Positions 25,840 to 32,010 of a DNA stretch of 38,743 nucleotides are shown one piece after another. Positions within the stretch are counted from its first letter, which is position 1; each line of letters opens with the position of its first letter. Origin of the DNA: Bacillota bacterium. GTDB lineage: Bacteria > Bacillota > Clostridia > Acetivibrionales > DSM-1351. The position numbers and the translations under genes are program-made. The notes under the pieces are model-generated. The model had not been told where the DNA came from and did no database searches. It worked only from the letters and a program-made list of their open reading frames with translations. The DNA lies in assembly GCA_023460955.1 (NCBI GenBank), contig JAEWOH010000017.1, forward strand, positions 1 through 38,743, given 5' to 3'.

Positions 25840-25892
25840 ATTATATAGATTACATTTATACTAAAAATAGCATGAACCTAATAATAATTCAA
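25840..25892 (-). promoter_or_regulatory. Candidate promoters of the ABC leader
   Basis: On the minus strand, TTGAAT (25892-25887), 17 bp, TATTTT (25869-25864) is one candidate. A perfect TATAAT (25845-25840) with a poor -35 is a second. Both would place transcription start just before the 11-codon ORF. Confidence 0.35.
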
Positions 25893-25922
25893 TACCAAAT
25901 TTTCTTTAATCTGATTGTTATC

Positions 25923-26528
25923 TTAAAAATTCTTAGCCAAATCCTCTGCTTTATTGATAGCCTCATTGACTATTGCTTCAACATCTTGACCTATAATGTC
26001 TAAACTCTCAGCAGCAATCGTTTTAAAATCAGTTACACCGAAAAAACCGAAAATGGTTCTCAAGTATCTGTCACCCATCTCAAAAGCAGCAGATTGTTCA
26101 GAGCTGTAATTACCCCCTCTTGCTACAATATTTACAGCCTTTTTATTCTTTAACAGACCAACCGGCCCATTTTCAGTATACTTGAAGGTTACACCGGTAA
26201 CACTGACATAATCTATATAAGCCTTTAAGATTGCAGGTATACCTAAATTCCACATGGGCTCAGCAATAATGTACCTATCAGCTTCGGCAAATTGATAAGC
26301 GTATTTTAAAATTGGATGCTGCCTGCTTTCTTCATTTTTGGGTCCAAAAACAGAGTTAATATCATTTTCATATAAGAATTTAATATTCTCCTTATATAAG
26401 TCCAGTTCAATCACTTGATCCTCAGGATGACTTTGCTTGTAGGCATCTACAAATTTTTCAGATACCTTGAACGTCCTTGAAACGCCCTCCGGTTTTGCAT
26501 TCGCTTTTATATATAAAACCTTGTTCAT
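25923..26528 (-). CDS. azoR: FMN-dependent NADH-azoreductase
   Basis: This 201-aa flavodoxin-fold quinone/azo reductase reduces quinones and azo dyes by two-electron transfer using NADH and FMN. The family motifs EPMWNLGIPAILKAYIDYV and the RGGNYSS loop are clear, and the length is the usual one. AGGAG sits 6 nt before the ATG at 26528; a slightly longer reading from 26543 would put the ribosome site inside the gene. It stands 94 nt downstream of the EamA transporter gene on the same strand and may share its transcript. Confidence 0.9.
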   Translation of the reverse strand: MNKVLYIKANAKPEGVSRTFKVSEKFVDAYKQSHPEDQVIELDLYKENIKFLYENDINSVFGPKNEESRQHPILKYAYQFAEADRYIIAEPMWNLGIPAILKAYIDYVSVTGVTFKYTENGPVGLLKNKKAVNIVARGGNYSSEQSAAFEMGDRYLRTIFGFFGVTDFKTIAAESLDIIGQDVEAIVNEAINKAEDLAKNF

Positions 26529-26621
26529 AACAATCTCCTTCACTTATATTATTTAATCTTAATATTGCCACATATTTAAATAATATGCTGATTTTCAAAG
26601 CCTTGTAGGATGACATTAACT

Positions 26622-27488
26622 TCAAATTAAAAGTGCCATCGTTCCTGTAACTAACAAAAGTAATCCAAGAGCTGACAATTTTGATATTTTCTCTTTAAGA
26701 AATATATAAGAGAATATTATAGTAACTAGTATGCTCAGTTTGTCAACAGGTACAACTATACTTGCAGGCCCATTCTGCAGAGCCCTATAATAGCACAGCC
26801 ATGACCCACCTGTTGCAAAACCGGATAATATAAGAAATATCCAGCTTTTTACGTCTATATATTTAACAGTATCCTGCTTCTTGGTTACAAAAACAACCAC
26901 CCAAGCCATTATTAGAACCACAATGGTTCTTATAGCAGTTCCAAGATTTGCTTCAACACCTTCAATGCCGATTTTTCCAAGTATAGAAGTCAAGCTGGCA
27001 AAAATAGCCGAACCAACTGCATAAATAAACCAAGTGTTATTTTTTGAACCCGTGCCGGTTTCAAACTCTTTCTTTTTGTGAAGCATTAGATAAGTTCCTG
27101 CTGTAATAAGCAGTATTGAAATAGATTTGGCTACAGTCAGACTTTCACCAAGAAATATTATGGCAAGAAGCATGGTCAAAACCGTACTTGATTTATCGAC
27201 TGGGGTTACCTTGTTTACATCTCCGAGTTGAAGTGCCTTGAAATAACAAAGCCAGGATGCACCTGTGGCGAATCCTGACAATACAAGAAACAGAAGTGTC
27301 TTCAAGCTGATTTCAGATATTGTGTGCTGGGAACCCACTATAAACACCATTAGCCAGGAAAATACTAATACAATGATTGTTCTTAGTGCTGTAGCTACAT
27401 TGGAATCAGTGTTTTTGATACCAAATTTTGATAATATAGCTGTAATTCCGGCAAACAATGCCGCCCCAAAGGCAAATAATAACCACAT
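26622..27488 (-). CDS. EamA-family transporter
   Basis: This 288-aa drug/metabolite transporter superfamily member has ten membrane segments in two homologous halves. The repeat is still obvious: LSGFATGASWLCYFKALQ in the first half and LSGFATGGSWLCYYRALQ in the second. The substrate is unknown; family members export amino acids and other metabolites or take up sugars. GGGGGG lies 6 nt before the ATG. Confidence 0.9.
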   Translation of the reverse strand: MWLLFAFGAALFAGITAILSKFGIKNTDSNVATALRTIIVLVFSWLMVFIVGSQHTISEISLKTLLFLVLSGFATGASWLCYFKALQLGDVNKVTPVDKSSTVLTMLLAIIFLGESLTVAKSISILLITAGTYLMLHKKKEFETGTGSKNNTWFIYAVGSAIFASLTSILGKIGIEGVEANLGTAIRTIVVLIMAWVVVFVTKKQDTVKYIDVKSWIFLILSGFATGGSWLCYYRALQNGPASIVVPVDKLSILVTIIFSYIFLKEKISKLSALGLLLLVTGTMALLI

Positions 27489-27592
27489 GGCTTTCCCCCC
27501 TGAAATTACTATAAGAAAAACATTATTTCAACTAGTGTATGCAGTTAATTCTTACTGAAGATTAAAATATATAACCAAAATAAATATACCCA

Positions 27593-28084
27593 TTAATTTA
27601 GTTTATTAACAGTATTTAACTTTATACAATCTATTCTTACCCTAGTAAGACCTTCAGGTATTATTATGTCAAACTCACTTTTCACTTCTTTTAGAAGGAG
27701 TTCTTTTCCTAATGGTGAAATGCAGGATAACTCATTATTTTGTTGATTATTAGAATCATCTACCGGAAAAACTATGACGTAAGTTAATTCGCTATTATCT
27801 GATAATTTTGTCATCGTAACTTGACTCCCAATAATAATAAACGGAAACTCATTTAATCGGTCAATATATAAATACTCCCTTATAGATTCAACAATATTTA
27901 CTTTTTTTAACACGGATTCTATTTTTTCAACATATGCCTGAAAAAAAACTTTCATTTTCTCTTGTTCAATAGGTAAATCCGGATATATAAAGCCCGCTAA
28001 CTCACCAGAAGCTTCTTCAATAAATACCAATTGCTCGATTAGCCATTCAAAAACAGGTTTGGTTAGCGATATTTGATTTCCCAT
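27593..28084 (-). CDS. Gre-fold protein without acidic tip (paralogue B)
   Basis: The C-terminal 75 residues match the GreA/GreB FKBP-like domain: IIIGSQVTM, LTYVIVFPV, CISPLGKELLLKEV and a final strand. Gre factors rescue stalled RNA polymerase by placing acidic residues at a coiled-coil tip into the secondary channel. Here the N-terminal half (1-75) has helical segments but no GDLSEN-type motif, so transcript cleavage is unlikely. The layout recalls Rnk-like Gre relatives that bind polymerase without cleavage. A good AAGGAGG site precedes the ATG. It lies 128 nt downstream of its paralogue. Confidence 0.7.
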   Translation of the reverse strand: MGNQISLTKPVFEWLIEQLVFIEEASGELAGFIYPDLPIEQEKMKVFFQAYVEKIESVLKKVNIVESIREYLYIDRLNEFPFIIIGSQVTMTKLSDNSELTYVIVFPVDDSNNQQNNELSCISPLGKELLLKEVKSEFDIIIPEGLTRVRIDCIKLNTVNKLN

Positions 28085-28129
28085 TTATAAACCTCCTTAT
28101 TCCAAAATGTAAATTTAATTTACAAAAGT

Positions 28130-28163
28130 ATCGGGCTTTCCCATTTTTATAGGAATGCCCGAT
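28130..28163. terminator. Hairpin between the two Gre-fold genes
   Basis: ATCGGGC-TTCC pairs with GGAA-GCCCGAT around a 9-nt loop. On the gene strand the following T-run is poor, so it may only partly terminate transcription and tune the ratio of the two genes. Confidence 0.45.
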
Positions 28164-28212
28164 TTTATTTATGAAAATGCTTATTATATTTATATAGATA
28201 GCCCAATTGCGT

Positions 28213-28710
28213 TTATGCACGTATTTTAAGTTCCTTTTCTATAATTGGCTCGGAAAATAGATGCTCTTCAACTGTAACACTTTTAATAATATAATGTAAT
28301 GTTCCTGCTGGAATTTTAATATTTGCCTGATGGTTGACACTTTTAAGCAATATTGCTTTTCCTAACGGAGACATGCACGATGCATAATCAATATTCTTAT
28401 CAGTATGTTCTGAATACGGATACACTATACGATATTTGTATATTTGCATATCATCAAGGTCCTGTACCTCTACAGTACTCCCGATAATGACAATCGGACA
28501 ATAGTCACTATTATCCTCGTCAATGCTAATAGTATGAAGGAAATTATTTATTCCTTTTGTGTATTCTGTAAAAAAATCCTCTACTGCTATGCTCTCTTCA
28601 ACGTTCTCTTTGTAGTATTCTTCAATAAGTATAGCTTCCCTGCTTTCCACCTCAATAACATGGTTGGAAAGATACTCATACATTCTTTTAGATATTGAGT
28701 TTCTACACAT
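28213..28710 (-). CDS. Gre-fold protein without acidic tip (paralogue A)
   Basis: This 165-aa paralogue of the next gene has the same layout: an N-terminal helical part (1-70) and a Gre C-terminal domain with VIIGSTVEVQDL, YKYRIVYPY, CMSPLGKAILLKSV and IKIPAG. The GreA acidic motif is absent. GGGAG lies 6 nt before the ATG at 28710; an ATG two codons upstream overlaps that ribosome site and is not chosen. A promoter with a palindrome lies upstream. Confidence 0.7.
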   Translation of the reverse strand: MCRNSISKRMYEYLSNHVIEVESREAILIEEYYKENVEESIAVEDFFTEYTKGINNFLHTISIDEDNSDYCPIVIIGSTVEVQDLDDMQIYKYRIVYPYSEHTDKNIDYASCMSPLGKAILLKSVNHQANIKIPAGTLHYIIKSVTVEEHLFSEPIIEKELKIRA

Positions 28711-28812
28711 TTCCATCTCCCTTTTTCAAAATCTTTTGTTAATTAATGTAATAACTATTTATAAAAACTGAAGGCACTTCCTAGATAACTCTACGAAATG
28801 CCCATTGAAAAT

Positions 28813-28841
28813 ATGTTAACATAAATGTTAATGGATGTCAA
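28813..28841 (-). promoter_or_regulatory. Gre-fold operon promoter with palindromic operator
   Basis: On the minus strand TTGACA (28841-28836), 17 bp and TAACAT (28818-28813) form a good promoter. A perfect palindrome TTAACAT-AA-ATGTTAA (28816-28831) fills the spacer and part of the -10, a position suited to a repressor. Confidence 0.6.
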
Positions 28842-29024
28842 TATTGTATCATGTTTCCATTTAATTGAATATTGGAAACTAAATGGATAATGTTGAATTT
28901 AATTCAAATGTTCTGGTTAGAATATACCTCTTTGATATAAGCTAAAAATCTTTGATACAGCTTAGTAATATAAGATATATAAACCAAATAAACAAAAATG
29001 CTCTAAAATCCACCGAAATGGGAA

Positions 29025-29053
29025 TTAACAAATATTAGCAGTAGTATTATATT
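29025..29053 (+). promoter_or_regulatory. marR promoter
   Basis: TTAACA (29025-29030), 17 bp and TATATT (29048-29053). Transcription would start near 29060, just before the palindrome at 29068. Confidence 0.6.
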
Positions 29054-29067
29054 TTAAATTGAATATA

Positions 29068-29082
29068 TTTTGAAATTCAAAA
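29068..29082 (+). promoter_or_regulatory. Putative MarR operator O1
   Basis: TTTTGAAATTCAAAA is a palindrome with 7-bp arms around one base, located between the expected transcription start and the ribosome site of the MarR gene. The same core occurs before the next gene at 29601. Confidence 0.6.
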
Positions 29083-29098
29083 TATTGGAGGTGATAAT

Positions 29099-29563
29099 AT
29101 AGAAAGCGATATTCAGAAGGAAGTACTATTAGCAGGTGAACTCTTCAGGCTATTGTTAACCAAGTATGGCAGGATAGAAAACAAAAAATATCTGTACAAG
29201 GATATAAAAGAACTAACTGTTATAGAAATAAACACAATTATTGTTATTGGTTCAGAGGGCATGAAGAGTATGTCTGAAATAGCCAACACCCTAGGAGTAA
29301 CGTTTGGCACACCGACAGTAACTATTGACAGGCTTACAGCAAAAGGTTATGTAGAGCGAATACGTGATGAGGGTGACAGAAGACAGGTTTTCATAAAGCT
29401 ATCTTCTAAAGGCCTTGAGGTGTATAACTCAATAGTTGATCTGAAGAACAATATTACCGAAAAGATTTTCGGTGTTCTTACCTTCGAAGAGAGAGAGAAT
29501 TTTATCAGTATACTTTCAAAGTTAAACAATAAACTTGATGAAGTAATAAAATTACATTTTTAA
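29099..29563 (+). CDS. MarR-family transcriptional regulator, apparent AUA start
   Basis: This winged-helix regulator is about 154 aa, the normal MarR size. Its DNA-binding core is MSEIANTLGVTFGTPTVTIDRLTAKGYVERIRDEGDRRQVFIKLSSKG. No ATG, GTG or TTG in frame lies between the upstream stop at 29060 and a TTG at 29153. That TTG has no ribosome site and would remove the first helix (ELFRLLLTKYG). A near-perfect site TTGGAGGTGAT sits 7 nt before an ATA at 29099, in frame, so AUA is the likely start. Shared palindromes suggest it controls itself and the downstream YhgE-type gene. Confidence 0.8.
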   Translation: MESDIQKEVLLAGELFRLLLTKYGRIENKKYLYKDIKELTVIEINTIIVIGSEGMKSMSEIANTLGVTFGTPTVTIDRLTAKGYVERIRDEGDRRQVFIKLSSKGLEVYNSIVDLKNNITEKIFGVLTFEERENFISILSKLNNKLDEVIKLHF

Positions 29564-29600
29564 TTCAGGCTGGTAATCCTATTATTTTTTTCAATATTAC

Positions 29601-29613
29601 TTTGAACTTCAAA
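29601..29613 (+). promoter_or_regulatory. Putative MarR operator O2
   Basis: TTTGAACTTCAAA has the same TTTGAA-N-TTCAAA core as the site before marR. It lies upstream of the YhgE-type gene promoter. Confidence 0.55.
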
Positions 29614-29624
29614 ATATGACAAAT

Positions 29625-29664
29625 TCAAATAATATTTGACTCAGCCATCAATAAACAATATATA
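29625..29664 (+). promoter_or_regulatory. Promoter of YhgE/Pip-type gene with further palindrome
   Basis: TTGACT (29636-29641), 17 bp and TATATA (29659-29664) form the promoter. A second palindrome TCAAATA-A-TATTTGA (29625-29639) overlaps the -35 box; it resembles the MarR core and may be a further half-site cluster. Confidence 0.5.
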
Positions 29665-29686
29665 TTAGGAAATGGAGGAATGTAAA

Positions 29687-31906
29687 ATGAGTAATAACAA
29701 CAACAAGAATAATACAAAGACAAGGCGTGTTGCTATAATGATAGCTATAATGCTCATTCCGCTAATTTATAGCTTCTTTTACCTATATGCTTTCTGGGAT
29801 CCCTACAGCAAATTGATAGAACTCCCGGTAGCAGTTGTTAATGAAGATAAGGGAGCTATTGTCGAAGGTAATATGAAGAATGCAGGTAATGAAATAATTG
29901 ACAATCTGAAAACCGATAAGAGCTTGAAATGGGTGTTTACAGATAAGGCCAGTGCAGATCACGGGCTATCAAAAAAAGAATTTTACGCAGAAATATATAT
30001 ACCAGCCGATTTCTCTGACAATATTTCCACAGCAGATAAACTTAATAAAAGTGAAGGATTGATCATTTACAAACCCAATGAAAAACGTAATTATCTGGCA
30101 TCACAGGTTTTGAACAGAGCAGTACTGGAACTGAAGGAAAGGATTCAGAAGAATATAACTAAAGAAATAGTTGGCAATATGGCTTCAGAATTGCAGAATA
30201 TTCCAGTTAGCTTAAAAGAAATGAGTGACGGAGCTGCACGAATTTCTGATGGTGCAAAACAATTGTCTGAAGGTGCAAAATCACTTGAAAACGGACAAAA
30301 ACAGTTTAACTCGGGATTATCAGAGTTAAACTCAGGGCTAAAAAGTGCTGTAGCAGGTACCGGGAAGCTTTCAAACGGAAGTGAGACTTTAAAATCAGGT
30401 ACCTCAGAGTTTCACAAAAAACTGTCTGAGGGCTCCGAACTAGTTGGTCAGCTGGTTCAGGGTTCTGATATGTACGCTGCTGGTCTGGATAATTTAAACT
30501 CAAAGGTTTCGCAAATGGGTAATGGAGTAGCTGAATTGAAGAAAGGCTCTGACAGTTTGAATATGGGGATAGAACAGTATTCCTCAAGTACTGCTGCATT
30601 TAATAAGGGCTTGAATACATTCCTGGATTCCATTAGTACCATTGCTGACAGTAATGTGAAAACAGCAGCATTGCTTCAAGATTATATTAAAAAACATCCG
30701 GAAGCAATGAATGATCCCGATATAAAAGGAATTCTGGGAATATACGGACAGCTGTCAAGTGGCACTAAGGAACTTCAGGCTGCCACAACTAATCTGAAGA
30801 CCACTTCAGGAATGCTGGTGGCCGGTGCGCAGAAGCTTCAGGACGGCAGCAAAGCATTAACTGCAGGTATGGATCAATTCAGCAAAGCTGCCTCTGCCCT
30901 CCCTGATGGTGTTTCAAAGCTTGCAAACTCCTACGGAAGTATCAACCAGGGAATAAAGCAAGTATCAGGAAATCTTAAAAGTGCAGCAGAGAACGCTAAA
31001 AGTCTTTTGAAAGGTGTGACCAGCCTCAACAGTGGTATAGATGCAATAAATAATGGAATAACAAGCGCCTATAGCGGCAGCAATACACTGTATCAAAATA
31101 GTCAGAAGCTGCTTGATGGGGCTTCAAAGTTGAATACAGGTGCAGCTGAATTAAAAGCTGGTGCAGAAAAAATGAGCAGTAATGTTTCAAAAGCTATGAA
31201 TGATGCAAATTCTAAAGTTAAGGGTTTGGACGGAATAGACTCATACGCTTCAGAGCCGGTGCAGCTTGATACACAGAGTATTAATCCGGTACCCGATTAT
31301 GGTACAGCTTTTGCACCGTATTTTATATCTCTATCACTTTGGGTCGGAGCATTGATAGTATTTATGGTTATCTTCTATGACCCCTTCAACAGATTCAAGT
31401 GGATTACAGATTATTCAAGACGTATGAAAGGCTTCATAATATACGAGGCTTTTGGAGTAATTCAGGCAATTATCCTAAGTGTAGCCGTGAAATATTGCTT
31501 GCATATGGACGTAAAAAGCAGCTTTGCGTATTATGCCGTATGTATATTAACCTCTCTTGTCTTCACTACAATAGTACAGTTCCTTATTGTGTACGTTGGA
31601 GAGGTTGGAAAGTTCCTGACCATTTTACTTCTGATATTACAGCTGACTGCTTGTGGAGGAACCTTCCCAATGGAATTGGTACCAAAATTCTTCAATATTA
31701 TAAGCCCATTCATGCCAATGACGTATTCTGTAAATATAATGAAAGAAGCTATTTCAGGTATCGATTACTCAAACTTGTATGAGGGCATGAGCATTCTGGC
31801 AGCAATAATGGTATTTGCAATTGTTTTAATGTTTGTTATTAATAAAGTTAAGAGCCTAAAAACGGAATCTTCTCGTTTGGAGCTGAATACTGAAGTGAAT
31901 CTTTAA
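29687..31906 (+). CDS. YhgE/Pip-family membrane protein
   Basis: This 739-aa protein of the YhgE/Pip type has one N-terminal membrane segment (about 15-38), then a long extracellular part and a C-terminal ABC-2-like block of about six segments (535-735: FISLSLWVGALIVFMVIF...). The outside part contains many imperfect repeats (DGAKQLSEGAKSLENG, SGLSELNSGLK, GMDQFSKAASAL) that would form long helices or coiled coils. Family members act as phage receptors or in cell-envelope secretion and export; the substrate is unclear. GGAGG lies 8 nt before the ATG at 29687; an earlier ATG at 29672 overlaps the ribosome site. It follows marR and carries matching operators. Confidence 0.88.
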   Translation: MSNNNNKNNTKTRRVAIMIAIMLIPLIYSFFYLYAFWDPYSKLIELPVAVVNEDKGAIVEGNMKNAGNEIIDNLKTDKSLKWVFTDKASADHGLSKKEFYAEIYIPADFSDNISTADKLNKSEGLIIYKPNEKRNYLASQVLNRAVLELKERIQKNITKEIVGNMASELQNIPVSLKEMSDGAARISDGAKQLSEGAKSLENGQKQFNSGLSELNSGLKSAVAGTGKLSNGSETLKSGTSEFHKKLSEGSELVGQLVQGSDMYAAGLDNLNSKVSQMGNGVAELKKGSDSLNMGIEQYSSSTAAFNKGLNTFLDSISTIADSNVKTAALLQDYIKKHPEAMNDPDIKGILGIYGQLSSGTKELQAATTNLKTTSGMLVAGAQKLQDGSKALTAGMDQFSKAASALPDGVSKLANSYGSINQGIKQVSGNLKSAAENAKSLLKGVTSLNSGIDAINNGITSAYSGSNTLYQNSQKLLDGASKLNTGAAELKAGAEKMSSNVSKAMNDANSKVKGLDGIDSYASEPVQLDTQSINPVPDYGTAFAPYFISLSLWVGALIVFMVIFYDPFNRFKWITDYSRRMKGFIIYEAFGVIQAIILSVAVKYCLHMDVKSSFAYYAVCILTSLVFTTIVQFLIVYVGEVGKFLTILLLILQLTACGGTFPMELVPKFFNIISPFMPMTYSVNIMKEAISGIDYSNLYEGMSILAAIMVFAIVLMFVINKVKSLKTESSRLELNTEVNL

Positions 31907-31930
31907 CTTCAAGGTTATAGTAAAAAACCA

Positions 31931-31974
31931 CAAGCAGGATGATTGCTTCGTTTAAAAAACAATCATCCTGCTTG
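31931..31974. terminator. Bidirectional terminator, YhgE-type gene / ppdK
   Basis: A 15-bp stem CAAGCAGGATGATTG / CAATCATCCTGCTTG with a 14-nt loop is followed by TTAATTTT on plus and TGGTTTTTT on minus. Confidence 0.85.
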
Positions 31975-32010
31975 TTAATTTTGCATTAAATTTTCAAGAA
32001 AGAGACTCTC

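Larger units (their letters stand above)
25409..25922. other. Long structured region between azoreductase and ABC operon
   Basis: This 514-bp region holds, in minus-strand order, a candidate promoter, an 11-codon ORF with a strong ribosome site, a 30-codon ORF, a U-loop hairpin (TGTCGGGCTT / AAGCCCTGACA, about 25562-25599) and a strong terminator (25464-25520). It can be read as an attenuated leader for the exporter or, less interestingly, as the azoreductase 3' end plus a cryptic small transcript. Confidence 0.45.
28711..29098. other. Divergent intergenic region, Gre-fold pair / MarR
   Basis: This AT-rich region contains two back-to-back regulated promoters, one per direction, each with a palindrome (listed separately). 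Nothing else is recognised between 28842 and 29024. Confidence 0.5.

Noticed and set aside
30306..30599. 97-aa open frame opposite the YhgE-type gene
   Set aside because: Antisense to the repeat-rich part of a clear gene; composition mirrors the repeats.
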